DNA of 64,000 nucleotides from Amycolatopsis sp. NBRC 101858 (GCF_030269325.1 NZ_BSTD01000001.1:2558681-2622680); one strand, 5' to 3'. Shown: positions 44,456 to 53,329, counted from the first letter of the stretch. Numbers and translations are program-made. The notes: generated from the letters alone by a model not told the origin.

Positions 44456-44995
44456 GTGAATGCTGCCTGGGAAGCCGTCTCCCGCGTCGCCGACGAACCC
44501 GCTTGGTACTGGGTGTACGACAAGCTGGGGTTCTGGCCGAGCACCTACGCGCACGCCTGGCCGGGCTTCCGCGAGCCGGCGCCGTCGCGGACCTGGGACC
44601 TTTCGCCCGGCGACCTGGACCGCGCCTCGGCCGAGTTCCGCCTCGGCCCGTACGCGGTCGAGGAGCACCAGGTCTCGGCCATCGCGCTGGCCGCGTTCCG
44701 CGAGGCCTGCGGCCCCGACGACTGGATGTGGGCACTGCACTGGCAGCACCAGTCCTACCGCCTCCGCCCGCACCGGATGACCCCCGGCGCGCGCTGGCCG
44801 GTGCCGGTGTTCCCGCGTGCGGACTACCACCTGTTCCTGGCCGCGGACTTCTCGTTCGGCACGCTCGGCCACCCCTGGGAGCGCACGCTCTGCGTGTTCG
44901 GCGAGAAGCTCGTGCCGGCGTTCGAGCGGCACGGCGAAGGCGTCCTGACGAACGTCCTGCGCAGCGACGGGAAGCCGTCCGCGCTGGCCCGCTGA
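44456..44995 (+). CDS. DUF2716 family protein
   Basis: 179 aa from GTG 44456. DUF2716 hallmarks: an early WVYDKLGFWPS, WMWALHWQHQSYRLRPHRM, WPVPVFPRADYHLFLAADFSFGTLGHPWERTLCVFG. The function is unknown; members often stand in loci with small immunity-type or secreted-toxin genes. It is directly followed, 33 bp later, by an Imm7 protein, which strengthens the idea of a solitary immunity island. The two genes have separate promoters by appearance. Confidence 0.7.
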   Translation: MNAAWEAVSRVADEPAWYWVYDKLGFWPSTYAHAWPGFREPAPSRTWDLSPGDLDRASAEFRLGPYAVEEHQVSAIALAAFREACGPDDWMWALHWQHQSYRLRPHRMTPGARWPVPVFPRADYHLFLAADFSFGTLGHPWERTLCVFGEKLVPAFERHGEGVLTNVLRSDGKPSALAR

Positions 44996-45015
44996 GCTCG
45001 CGGTTGATCTCTTGC

Positions 45016-45021
45016 TACCGT
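45016..45021 (+). promoter_or_regulatory. -10 hexamer of a probable leaderless promoter
   Basis: TACCGT ends 7 bases before GTG 45029; TTGATC (45004-45009) is too close to be its -35. No ribosome-binding site. Confidence 0.45.
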
Positions 45022-45028
45022 TCTCCGG

Positions 45029-45427
45029 GTGTACGAATATCACGGCTGGGTGACCATCCAGGCGACCGCGAGCGGCGATGACGACGCGGCGCTCCTGGAG
45101 CGCCTGGTCGACCGCGTACAGCGCGCCATCCGCGACGCGGGCGGCTTCGACCTGGTCGACCTCCGCTGGAGCGCGGGCATGCCGATGCTCCACCTCGCGG
45201 GCTTCGACAAGCACGGCGGTCCCGGCTTGGAACTGCTCGACCTCTTCACCAGGGTCGGCGAACTGGCCGCGGGCTCGTACGGCCTGCTCCACGTCTGGGA
45301 CGACCAGGACACCGAGCACGACAACGAATTCCGCGTCTACCGGATGGCCCGGGGCCAGGTCACGGAACGCGAAGACCCGCACCTGACCCCGGTCGCCCCG
45401 ACGGTCCTGGACGTTTACGAGCTCTAG
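45029..45427 (+). CDS. Immunity protein 7 (Imm7) family
   Basis: 132 aa. The start MYEYHGWVTIQATA and the core HLAGFDKHGGPGLELLDLF and YGLLHVWDDQDTEHDNEFRVYRMARG fit Imm7, the immunity family of polymorphic toxin systems. These proteins neutralise toxins delivered by neighbours. No toxin, WXG or type VII secretion gene lies within the window, so it is an orphan immunity gene, presumably protecting against rival strains. It converges with the phosphoesterase gene with a 4-bp overlap of stops. Confidence 0.75.
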   Translation: MYEYHGWVTIQATASGDDDAALLERLVDRVQRAIRDAGGFDLVDLRWSAGMPMLHLAGFDKHGGPGLELLDLFTRVGELAAGSYGLLHVWDDQDTEHDNEFRVYRMARGQVTEREDPHLTPVAPTVLDVYEL

Positions 45428-46890
45428 TGGCGCGGCACCCGCGGCCGTCCGCCCGGCTCCTGCTTCGGCGGCTTCTGGCCGGTGCCCGGGAACGTCGGCG
45501 CCGGCAGGTTCGCCTGCTCGTAGCGGGACAGCGTCAGCGGTCCTGACGTGTCGGGCAGCACCGGCGGCTGCGCCTTGTGGTCGTCGAACCGGAACGCCGA
45601 GGTCAGGTCGCCGAACGTCTTCCGGCGCCACTGCGAGATGTTCGGCTCGGCCACGCCCGTCACCTTCTCCAGGAACTGCAGCGTCGACGTGTGGTCGAAG
45701 TTCTCGCTGCACACCCAGCCACCCGCGGTCCACGGCGACACGACGATCGCCGGCACGCGGTAGCCCGCGCCGACCGGGAGGCCGTTGCCCGGGGTGCCTC
45801 CCGGAGAGGTCTTCGTGACGAACTCGCCCGGCGTCCCGGCCGGCGGCGTCGGCGGGACGACGTGGTCGAACAGGCCGTCGTTCTCGTCGTAGTTGAGGAT
45901 GAACACCGTCTTGGCCCAGACCTCGGGGTTGGCCGCGATCGCGTCGATCTTCGACGCGACGAACGCGGCGCCCTCGGCCGGCGTGTACTGCGGGTGCTCG
46001 GACGCCGTCGAGGTGCAGATGATCCAGGAGACCGTCGGCAGCTTGCCGTTGCGCGCGTCGTACTCGAACTGGCCTTCGGGCCGGTGCGTCAGGCCGTTGA
46101 CCGCGAGCGGCGAGTCCGCCGGCGCGTTCTTGAAGTTCGCGAAGTTCTCCAGCATGTTGCAGCCGTAGGTGTCGCTCTGCTCGTACACCTTCCAGCTGAC
46201 GCCCGCCGCCTGCAGCCGCTCGGCGTACGTCGTCCAGGTGTAGCCGCCGGCCGGGGCCTTGTTGTCGAGGATCGGGCCGCCGTGCTCGCCGTCGGGGTCG
46301 ATCGTGCCGGTCATCCACATCATCCGGTTCGGCCAGGTCGGGCCGAACACCGAGCAGTGGTAGCTGTCGCAGATGGTGAACGCCTCGGCCAGCGCGAACT
46401 GGAACGGCAGGTCGGCGCGGGTGTGGTAGCCCATGACGTAGGGGCCGTTCTTGCCGTCGGCCTTGCGGTGCGCCGGCAGCCAGCTGTCCATCTTCCCGCC
46501 GTTCCAGGCGTCGTGCTGGACCTGCCACGCGTGCGACGTCGACGGGATCTTCTGCGCGTTGGTGGCGTGCGTGTCCAGGTGGAACGGCAGCGCGTAGCCG
46601 GCGGGGTTCTCGGCGTCGGGCTGGTAGAAGACGGGCTTGCCGTTCGGCAGCCGCGCGGCGTGCGGGTCGCCGAACCCGCGGACCCCGGACAGCGTGCCGA
46701 AGTAGTGGTCGAAGGACCGGTTCTCCTGCATGAGCAGCACGACGTGCTCGATGTCGTCGAGCGAGCCGTGCTTGGGGGCGCCCTGGGCGAGCGCCCGCTG
46801 GACGTTCGGCGGCATGAGGGTGGCGGCAGCGGCGGTGGCGGCGGCACCGGCGGCCCCACCGAGGAGACGGCGACGGGTCAGTTCGGTCAT
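45424..46890 (-). CDS. Tat-exported phosphoesterase (phospholipase C / acid phosphatase family)
   Basis: 488 aa. Tat signal: MTELTRRRLLGGAAGA with a twin-Arg motif, followed by an Ala-rich segment. Phosphoesterase family (PF04185): HVVLLMQENRSFDHYFGTLSGVRGF (metal-binding Glu-Asn near the N-terminus), ILNYDENDGLFDHVVPP and VSPWTAGGWV, with the His in ENFDHTSTLQFLE. Members hydrolyse phospholipids (PlcA/PlcC of mycobacteria) or act as acid phosphatases. It is secreted folded with its metal. The start is ATG 46890. The C-terminal 30 residues are Pro-rich. Confidence 0.88.
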   Translation of the reverse strand: MTELTRRRLLGGAAGAAATAAAATLMPPNVQRALAQGAPKHGSLDDIEHVVLLMQENRSFDHYFGTLSGVRGFGDPHAARLPNGKPVFYQPDAENPAGYALPFHLDTHATNAQKIPSTSHAWQVQHDAWNGGKMDSWLPAHRKADGKNGPYVMGYHTRADLPFQFALAEAFTICDSYHCSVFGPTWPNRMMWMTGTIDPDGEHGGPILDNKAPAGGYTWTTYAERLQAAGVSWKVYEQSDTYGCNMLENFANFKNAPADSPLAVNGLTHRPEGQFEYDARNGKLPTVSWIICTSTASEHPQYTPAEGAAFVASKIDAIAANPEVWAKTVFILNYDENDGLFDHVVPPTPPAGTPGEFVTKTSPGGTPGNGLPVGAGYRVPAIVVSPWTAGGWVCSENFDHTSTLQFLEKVTGVAEPNISQWRRKTFGDLTSAFRFDDHKAQPPVLPDTSGPLTLSRYEQANLPAPTFPGTGQKPPKQEPGGRPRVPRH

Positions 46891-47055
46891 GCTCAGCACG
46901 ATCACGTCCGAGCATCACCCGAAGAGGTGGCATCGCGAAAACGCGGCCGGAACACCGGATGAAAACCATTGCCGAACCGGCACGAATCCGGCCAGAAGGT
47001 AACCGTTCGCCTGTGACGGCAGTCACCCGTGCGTCGAGAGCTTGGGCCCAACGAC

Positions 47056-47094
47056 AAAGAACCGCTGCCCGGGTGTCCCGAGCAGCGGTTCTTT
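47056..47094 (-). terminator. Terminator of tRNA-Gly
   Basis: On the minus strand, AAAGAACCGCTGC (47094-47082 reversed) pairs perfectly with its 13-bp partner at 47068-47056 around a 13-nt loop. It begins 8 bp after the tRNA 3' end and finishes in a T-rich run. Confidence 0.85.
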
Positions 47095-47101
47095 GATCTT
47101 G

Positions 47102-47174
47102 AGCGGATGACGGGATTCGAACCCGCGACCCTCACCTTGGCAAGGTGATGCGCTACCAGCTGCGCTACATCCGC
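47102..47174 (-). tRNA. tRNA-Gly (anticodon GCC)
   Basis: 73 nt on the minus strand. Acceptor stem GCGGATG/CATCCGC, D-arm GCGC-AGCTGGTA-GCGC, anticodon arm TCACC-TTGCCAA-GGTGA giving GCC, T-arm GCGGG-TTCGAAT-CCCGT with a final G-T pair, discriminator T. CCA is not encoded. Confidence 0.97.
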
Positions 47175-47362
47175 ACTGCCTTGCTGTTGAGATGCACTCT
47201 ATACCAACTGAAAACTGCTCCGATGAGCGGGTCCCCCGGTGCCCTGACCCGGTACTTCGGCGTCACAGCTGGCGTACAAGGGGTGACGACGGCTGATTCC
47301 CTCCGTATGGTGTCCCCATTCGACCGAACGGGGAGACCTTCGGGGAGGAGGTGCCGGGCCGG

Positions 47363-48895
47363 ATGACCGAGCTGGGCACTGCGCCGCCACCAGCGGCCTC
47401 GGAATCCGACGAGCAGGCGCTGCTGCAACGACTTCGAAACGGCGAGGACGCCGCGTTCGGGGAGCTGTTCGAGCTGCACGCCGCCGCCGTCCGGAGACTG
47501 GCGCAGAGCCTCGCTTCCGACCGGTCCGAGGCCGAGGACATCACCGCGGAGACGTTCTTCCGCGTGCTCCAGGCCCTTCGCCGCGGCTCCGGCCCCCGGG
47601 ACTACGTCCGCGCCTACCTGCTGACCGTCGCCCGCCGGGTCTCCTGGGAGTGGCACGGTGCCCGCCGCGACGTCCCCGTGTCGGACGACGAGCTGACCTT
47701 CCGCGCCGGGGCGGGTGCCGACACGCACGCCCGCACGGCCGAGCACACCCTGATCACGACGGCGTTCACCAGCCTGCCCGAGCGCTGGCGGACCGTCCTG
47801 TGGCAGACCGAGGTCGAGGGCGAGCAGCCCGCCATGGTCGCCACGCACTTCGGGTTGAGCGCGAACGCCACGGCCGCACTGGCCCGGCGTGCCCGTCAGG
47901 GCCTCCGCGCGGCGTACTTGCAGGCACACCTTTCGGTGAACCGTGGGCCGGATTCGTGCCGCGCGGTCGTCGAGAAGCTCGGCGGGTTCACCGCGGGCAG
48001 CGTCACCGGCGCCGAGGCGGAGCGGATCAAGGCGCACCTGCACGGCTGCCCGTCGTGCCGCGCGACCCAGGACGAGCTGCGCGACGTCTGCTCGTCGCTG
48101 CGCGCGCACGCCGGGGTGCTGGTGCTGCTGGTGCCGGCGGCGGGTGCCGCCGCGAGCGGCAGCGGCGTGCTGGCCGGCCTCGGCGCGACGATCAAGGGCG
48201 TGCTGGTCGGGTCGAAGGTCAAGGTCGGGCTCGCGCTGGCGTCGACCGCGGCCGTGGGCGCCGTCGGCGTCGCGGCCGGTCCCGTCCTGTTCGGGACGAC
48301 CCCGGCGCAGGACGTCAGCCTGACCGGCGGCGCGCCGGAGCTCGTCGTGGTGCCGCCGACCGAGCACCACCAGCCGCCCCCGCAGCCGCAGCAGGACCCG
48401 CGGATCGGCATCGGCGTGCTCAACGGCCGGGGTACCGGGGTCGCCGTCCCGGCGCGGCAGCGCACCGGCGACCGGCCGGTGGCGGCGAACGAGGTGCCGT
48501 CCGTGCCGGTGGGCGAGGTCCCCGGCGGGAGCGTCGGCACCGGGCCGGACCAGGGCACGAACGGCGACACCCCGCGCGACGACATCTCCTCGTCGACGTT
48601 CAGTGCGCCCGACAGCTCGGAGACGTCGCCGCGGCTGGACTCGACGAGCACGGAGATGACGACCGAGACGGTGCCGGAGGACGCCCCCGAGCTGTCGCCG
48701 TCCGGCCGCCCGGAGAGCACCACGACGACGACCCCGCCGGGCAAGCCGGAGCCGACCGGCGACGACCCGACGTCCACCGGGTCGTCGACGACGGTGACGC
48801 CGACGTACGGGAAGCCGTGGCCGAGCGGCGCGTCGAGCGTCACTGGTTCGGGCGAATCGACGGATTCGGCGTCCACGGACTCGCCGGCTCCCTGA
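47363..48895 (+). CDS. ECF sigma factor fused to zinc-finger, membrane and extracellular tail
   Basis: 510 aa. Sigma region 2 (about 20-85: RLRNGEDAAFGELFELHAAAVRRLAQSL, DITAETFFRVLQALR) and region 4 (about 125-185: LPERWRTVLWQTEVEGEQPAMVATHFGLSANATAALARRARQGLR). Residues 195-240 form an anti-sigma-like zinc finger (CRAVVEKL, then HLHGCPSCRATQDEL). Hydrophobic stretches follow (VLVLLVPAAGAAA, VGLALASTAAVGAVGVAAGPVLF), then a 200-residue Pro/Thr/Ser-rich tail. Sigma and regulator are thus one polypeptide, probably tethered to the membrane. The ATG is the likely start; GTG 47351 is an alternative. It has a GGGGAGGAGG site. Confidence 0.88.
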   Translation: MTELGTAPPPAASESDEQALLQRLRNGEDAAFGELFELHAAAVRRLAQSLASDRSEAEDITAETFFRVLQALRRGSGPRDYVRAYLLTVARRVSWEWHGARRDVPVSDDELTFRAGAGADTHARTAEHTLITTAFTSLPERWRTVLWQTEVEGEQPAMVATHFGLSANATAALARRARQGLRAAYLQAHLSVNRGPDSCRAVVEKLGGFTAGSVTGAEAERIKAHLHGCPSCRATQDELRDVCSSLRAHAGVLVLLVPAAGAAASGSGVLAGLGATIKGVLVGSKVKVGLALASTAAVGAVGVAAGPVLFGTTPAQDVSLTGGAPELVVVPPTEHHQPPPQPQQDPRIGIGVLNGRGTGVAVPARQRTGDRPVAANEVPSVPVGEVPGGSVGTGPDQGTNGDTPRDDISSSTFSAPDSSETSPRLDSTSTEMTTETVPEDAPELSPSGRPESTTTTTPPGKPEPTGDDPTSTGSSTTVTPTYGKPWPSGASSVTGSGESTDSASTDSPAP

Positions 48896-49008
48896 ACTGC
48901 GGTGATCAACTTCGCCGCGTGGGATGTCCGATTCCTCCCTCGCGCGGGCGAGCCCGCGCACGGTACCGTTGTGGGGCTCACCCTGCGGGCGCCCCGGGAG
49001 GCAACTGA

Positions 49009-49449
49009 ATGAACCGGCTGGTACGCGGCGAAGACGGCCGCGACTGGGTGGTCCGTGCCCAGATGGAATGGCGTGCTCCGGCGACGGCCGACGACTTCGA
49101 GCACGACGTCGCCGGCAGCTACGGCCCCGGTATCGCGATGATCGTGGTCACCGCGCTGCTGGCCGTGATCCTCGTCGTGTGGACGCCGAACGAGGTGAAC
49201 ATCCCCGCGTGGGTGCTGCTGGCGCTGCTGCTCGTGGTGCTGTTCTTCCCGCTGCGGTGGATCCTGCGCCGGCCGTGGACGGTGGTCGCGGAGACCGAGG
49301 GCGACATGACCGGCGACCGGCCGTCCGAGCGCTGGGTCGGCACGATCCGCGGCATGTTCACCGTGCAGGGCGAGGTCAAGAAGATCTCCAAGACGATCCA
49401 GCGCCACTCGCTGCCGGACTTCGACGGGCCGCTGCACCCGGTCGAATAG
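49009..49449 (+). CDS. Two-pass membrane protein (DUF983-like)
   Basis: 146 aa. A polar N-terminus (NRLVRGEDGRDWVVRAQMEWR), two transmembrane helices (GIAMIVVTALLAVILVVW and VLLALLLVVLFFPLRWIL), and a soluble C-terminus with WTVVAETEGD and VKKISKTIQRHSLPDF. I have seen similar actinobacterial proteins labelled DUF983, but the assignment is from memory and weak. Start ATG with GGGAGG upstream. It precedes the DNA glycosylase by 39 bp and may be cotranscribed. Confidence 0.6.
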   Translation: MNRLVRGEDGRDWVVRAQMEWRAPATADDFEHDVAGSYGPGIAMIVVTALLAVILVVWTPNEVNIPAWVLLALLLVVLFFPLRWILRRPWTVVAETEGDMTGDRPSERWVGTIRGMFTVQGEVKKISKTIQRHSLPDFDGPLHPVE

Positions 49450-49488
49450 CCGGTACCGGAATTCGGCCGAAGGGGTGAAACTGGGGGC

Positions 49489-50349
49489 ATGCCCGAGCTA
49501 CCCGAGGTCGAAGCGCTGGCGCACCACCTGCGTGAGAACGCGGTCGGCCAGACGATCTTCCGCATCGATGTCGCATCGTTGAGCGTCCTGAAGACGGCGA
49601 CCCCGCCGTGGACGGACCTGCACGGCCGCGAGATCACCGGCGCGACCCGGCACGGCAAGCACCTCGACGTCGTCGCGGGCGACCTGCACCTGGTCGTCCA
49701 CCTGGCCCGCGCGGGCTGGCTGCGCTGGTCCGACGGCCTGGCCGCGGCGCCGCTCAAGCCGGGCAAGGGCCCGATCTCGCTGCGCGTGCACCTCGAGTCC
49801 GCCACCGGGCCCGGCTTCGACCTCACCGAAGCGGGCACGAAGAAGGGCCTCGCGGTGTGGATCGTGAAGGACCCGCAGGAGATCGCGAGCGTGGCCCGCC
49901 TCGGCCCGGACGCCCTGTCGGTGGACGCCGTCCAGCTGCGCGAACTGTTCGCCGGGAAGAACACCCGGTTGAAGTGGGCGCTGACCGACCAGTCGCTGAT
50001 CGCGGGCATCGGCAACGCGTACTCCGACGAGATCATGCACCGCGCGAAGCTCTCCCCGTACGCGACGATCGGCAAGCTCGACGACGGCGCGCTGGAGACC
50101 CTCGCCGAGGCGATCGTCGAGATCGAGTCCGACGCGGTCGGGCGCTCGGTGGGCCAGAAGGCAGCGCGCCTGAAGGGCGAGAAGCGCTCAGGCCTGCGCG
50201 TCCACGCACGCACGGGCCTCCCGTGCCCGGTCTGCGGCGACACCATCCGCGAGATCTCGTTCGCCGACAAGTCGTTCCAGTACTGCCCGACCTGCCAGAC
50301 GGGCGGCAAGCCACTCGCCGACCGGCGGATGTCTCGGCTGCTCAAGTAG
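49489..50349 (+). CDS. Formamidopyrimidine-DNA glycosylase / endonuclease VIII family (Fpg/Nei)
   Basis: 286 aa. The N-terminus MPELPEVEAL exposes the catalytic Pro2 and Glu3 after Met removal. The helix-two-turn-helix has LIAGIGNAYSDEIMHRAKLSPY, and the C-terminal zinc finger has four cysteines: CPVC then CPTC, about 20 residues apart. It excises oxidised bases and cuts the strand by beta,delta-elimination. It lacks the canonical GMSG-type lysine strand motif of Fpg, so it may be an Fpg2/Nei-like member. The SD-like GAAGGGG is 12-15 nt upstream. Confidence 0.9.
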   Translation: MPELPEVEALAHHLRENAVGQTIFRIDVASLSVLKTATPPWTDLHGREITGATRHGKHLDVVAGDLHLVVHLARAGWLRWSDGLAAAPLKPGKGPISLRVHLESATGPGFDLTEAGTKKGLAVWIVKDPQEIASVARLGPDALSVDAVQLRELFAGKNTRLKWALTDQSLIAGIGNAYSDEIMHRAKLSPYATIGKLDDGALETLAEAIVEIESDAVGRSVGQKAARLKGEKRSGLRVHARTGLPCPVCGDTIREISFADKSFQYCPTCQTGGKPLADRRMSRLLK

Positions 50350-50641
50350 CCGGGTGACACCTGTGGTTGCCACGTCACGCACCGGGATTCCCCCGTTCGG
50401 CCGCAGGTGCTGTGCCGCCGGCGGCCCAGACCCCGGCCGGACCGCGATCGCCCTCAGCGAAACCGCCCTCTTCCTGGGACTTTCCCCGGATCCGGTGGAA
50501 CAGGACGCGCCTCCCGCGTGTTGCGGACAGTGATCGGTCGGCCGGTCAACCGACTCTTAGTAGGGTCACCCCAACCCTCGGTCATCACAGTTGGACAGAA
50601 AGTGGGATCAGGCCTTGCACCCGGTTGGTCGAGCGCAGAGC

Positions 50642-51955
50642 ATGGACGCCGTGTCCGGGTTTCCGCTTGCGCAGGTCGTCCCCTGGGGGGTCGCGGCCCT
50701 GCTCGGCATCGTGGTGATCGTGCTGCTCGTCAAGCAGCGCAAGCCGGCCAGCGTGGTGGAAGACGCCATGCTGCAGGCCGTCCACCGGATGTCGAAGGCC
50801 GCGCCGAACCTCCGCTCCGGCCTGGACGAGGACGCCGCCGACAAGATCACCACCCAGCTGCTGCAGATGCTCGACTGCGTCGCCGTCGGCATCACCGACA
50901 GCGAGGGCACGCTGCTGTCGTGGGACGGCGAGGCGAACGAGCACTACGTCGACCTCGTCGACGCGATCGGCGCGGCCATCCGCAAGCACCGCCGTGAGGT
51001 CGTCGCGCACGACCGGATGCCGTGCAACCACCGCGGCACCTGCCGGATGAAGACGGCCGTCATCGTGCCGCTGCTGGTCGAGGGCGAGACCGAGGCGGCG
51101 CTGATCGTCGTCGGCCGCACCCGTGGGCGCCTGGTGCAGATGGCCGACGCCGTCGCCCAGTTCGTCTGCACGCAGTTCGAGCTGTCCCGGCTCGACGAGT
51201 CGAAGCAGCAGCTCCAGCAGGCCGAGATCAAGGCCCTGCGCGCGCAGATCTCGCCGCACTTCGTCTACAACGCGCTCAACACGATCTCCGCGCTGATCCG
51301 CACGGACCCCGAAGAGGCGCGAGAGCTGCTTCAGGACTTCGCCGACTTCACGCGCTACTCGTTCCGCTCGTCGGGCATGTTCACCTCGCTCGCCGAGGAG
51401 CTGCGCAACATCGACCGCTACCTGACCATCGAGAACGCCCGCTTCGGCGGCCGGCTCGAGGTGCGGATGAAGATCGCGCCCGAGGTGCTCAGCGTCGTCG
51501 TGCCGTTCCTGATCATCCAGCCGCTCGTCGAAAACGCGGTCAAGCACGGCCTGGCCAGCAAGCCCAGCGGCGGCTGCGTCACGGTGATCGCGCAGGACCA
51601 CGGCACCGAGGCGCTGATCAGCGTCGAGGACGACGGCATCGGCATGGACCCGCGGCGCCTGAAGGACGTCAAGAACGCGCACAGCACCGGCGCGCACGTC
51701 GGGCTCGGCAACATCAGCCAGCGCATGCAGCAGGTCTTCGGCAACGACTACGCGGTGATGGTCGAGACCGCGCCCGGCGCCGGCATGAAGGTGACGCTGC
51801 GGGTGCCGAAGTTCGTCCCCGGCGTCCGCCCGAACATGCCGGACTACAGCTCGGAAGACGCCGAGGTCCCGTCGCAGGGCGGTCCGGCCCAGCTCAACGG
51901 CGCCGAGGTGAACGGCGTCAACGGCACCCGTTCGGGCATCCTCCCCATGGGCTGA
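50642..51955 (+). CDS. LytS-type sensor histidine kinase
   Basis: 437 aa. One N-terminal membrane helix (VVPWGVAALLGIVVIVLLV), a GAF-like sensor region (about 60-170: LQMLDCVAVGITDSEGTLLSWDG, and TAVIVPLLVEGETEAALIVVGR), then the His_kinase domain with ALRAQISPHFVYNALNTISAL (phosphorylated His about residue 216) and HATPase motifs LVENAVKHG and VEDDGIGM. It belongs with the LytTR regulator at 54.9 kb, from which it is separated by three other genes. It probably controls the downstream symporters, by analogy with LytS-type pyruvate sensors such as BtsS and YpdA. Start ATG 50642; upstream TTG 50591 is less likely. Confidence 0.88.
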   Translation: MDAVSGFPLAQVVPWGVAALLGIVVIVLLVKQRKPASVVEDAMLQAVHRMSKAAPNLRSGLDEDAADKITTQLLQMLDCVAVGITDSEGTLLSWDGEANEHYVDLVDAIGAAIRKHRREVVAHDRMPCNHRGTCRMKTAVIVPLLVEGETEAALIVVGRTRGRLVQMADAVAQFVCTQFELSRLDESKQQLQQAEIKALRAQISPHFVYNALNTISALIRTDPEEARELLQDFADFTRYSFRSSGMFTSLAEELRNIDRYLTIENARFGGRLEVRMKIAPEVLSVVVPFLIIQPLVENAVKHGLASKPSGGCVTVIAQDHGTEALISVEDDGIGMDPRRLKDVKNAHSTGAHVGLGNISQRMQQVFGNDYAVMVETAPGAGMKVTLRVPKFVPGVRPNMPDYSSEDAEVPSQGGPAQLNGAEVNGVNGTRSGILPMG

Positions 51956-51963
51956 ATCCCGGC

Positions 51964-51969
51964 TAGCCT
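51964..51969 (+). promoter_or_regulatory. -10 hexamer of a probable leaderless promoter
   Basis: TAGCCT followed by six bases and ATG 51976; no ribosome-binding site. Confidence 0.45.
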
Positions 51970-51975
51970 GGCGTT

Positions 51976-52821
51976 ATGAGCGTTACGGACAAGCTGGCTT
52001 CGCGGATCCCGGTCCTCGCCGACCGCGTGGAGCGCAAGGACGTCGTGGCCGTGGTGAAGCTGCACGGCGTGATCACGCCGTCGCCGTCGCCGCTGGCCAG
52101 GGGCGCGATCAACCTCGCCGCGGTCGAAACGGCGCTGACCAGGGCGTTCGGCCACGAGCGGCTGAAGGCGGTCGCGTTGCTGATCAACTCGCCGGGCGGC
52201 GCGCCGACGCAGTCCGGGCTGGTCGCGGAGCGGATCCGGCAGCTGGCCGACGAGAAGGGCGTGCCGGTCCTGGCGTTCTGCGAGGACGTCGCCGCCTCCG
52301 GCGGGTACTGGCTGGCCTGCGCGGCGGACGAGATCTACGCGCACCGCACGTCGATGGTCGGCTCGATCGGCGTGATCAGCGGTGGTTTCGGGTTCACCGG
52401 CCTGCTGGAGCGCTTCGGCATCGAGCGCCGCCTGCACACGGCGGGCGCGAACAAGTCGCGCCTCGACCCGTTCTCGCCCGAGAAGCCCGAAGACGTCGAG
52501 TGGCTGAAGAAGATGCACACCCAGCTCCACGAGCTGTTCGTGAGCTGGGTGAAGGAACGCCGCGGCGACCGCCTGACCGGCACCGAGGACCTGTTCACCG
52601 GCGACGTCTGGCTCGGCGCGAAGGCGCACGAGCTCGGCCTGATCGACGGCCTGGGCAGCCTCCGCCAGATCATCACCGAGCGCTACCCGGACGCCGACAT
52701 CTCGGTGGCCGAGCCGAAGCGACCCCTCCTCGCCCGCCTCGGCGTCGGAGCCCCGGCGGCGGCATCGGCGGTGCTGGACGCGGTGACCCAGAAGGCGGCG
52801 TGGTCCCGCTTCGGCCTCTGA
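51976..52821 (+). CDS. S49 family peptidase (SppA/SohB-like)
   Basis: 281 aa. ClpP-like fold: VVAVVKLHGVITP, LLINSPGGAPTQSGLVAERI, a helix with DVAASGGYWLACAADEIYA and the nucleophile Ser in SMVGSIGVISGGFGF (about residue 132). The catalytic Lys of SppA falls in the later TAGANKSRLDPF segment. There is no transmembrane helix or signal peptide, so this is a cytoplasmic short form. It degrades signal-peptide remnants or misfolded membrane segments in relatives. It is transcribed from its own start, 20 bp after the LytS gene. Confidence 0.85.
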   Translation: MSVTDKLASRIPVLADRVERKDVVAVVKLHGVITPSPSPLARGAINLAAVETALTRAFGHERLKAVALLINSPGGAPTQSGLVAERIRQLADEKGVPVLAFCEDVAASGGYWLACAADEIYAHRTSMVGSIGVISGGFGFTGLLERFGIERRLHTAGANKSRLDPFSPEKPEDVEWLKKMHTQLHELFVSWVKERRGDRLTGTEDLFTGDVWLGAKAHELGLIDGLGSLRQIITERYPDADISVAEPKRPLLARLGVGAPAAASAVLDAVTQKAAWSRFGL

Positions 52822-53218
52822 CGAGCGTCGCTGCCCTCGCTGACGAGGGCGACGTCCGAGTCCGTCGCCGTGACGGTGCTGCCCTCCTGTTGACCAGGGA
52901 GGATCGGGCTCACTCGGCTTCCGAGGGATCGGTCGCGGCGGCTCGTGCCCTGCGCAATGTGCTGGCCCACCTGCCGCGGGGCGTGGCGGCTGCGGCGCTC
53001 CTCGAGGAGTTCCGCGGGCGGATGTGCTGTCCGAGGACGAGCAGGCGCAGTTCGTCCACGACTTCGCGCGCGCTTTCCAGGCTTCCGCGGAGCTGGGGCA
53101 GTGGTCGGTTCTTGCTCAGGCGGTCACGGAGTGGCGCAGCACCGCCGCCAGTCGGTGGTCGGGTCAGGCAGATCGTCTGGGGCGTCTCGGCGAGCACGGG
53201 TCAGCCGAGAAGCACTGA
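52819..53218 (+). pseudogene. Remnant of a Phd/YefM-type (prevent-host-death) antitoxin gene
   Basis: A degraded gene. One frame encodes LTSVAALADEGDVRVRRRDGAALLLTREDRA and then ARALRNVLAHLPRGVAAAALLEEF. Near 53010-53025 the homologous reading continues in another frame as ADVLSEDEQAQFVHDFARAF, LGQWSVLAQAVTEWRSTAASRWSG, ending at 53218. This order matches actinobacterial prevent-host-death-type proteins of about 150-170 aa. The 5' end is missing; the reading begins right at the peptidase stop. The frame change and lost start make it non-functional. No toxin partner remains. Confidence 0.55.
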
Positions 53219-53329
53219 AGCCAGGTGTCCGGTTTGAGTACTTCCGGGCAGACTTTGTGACCTGTATCACTCTCCCCGCGTAACCCCTCTGGAGTTGCCG
53301 TGGGGCGTCGGGTGTCCTTGTGAACGGGC

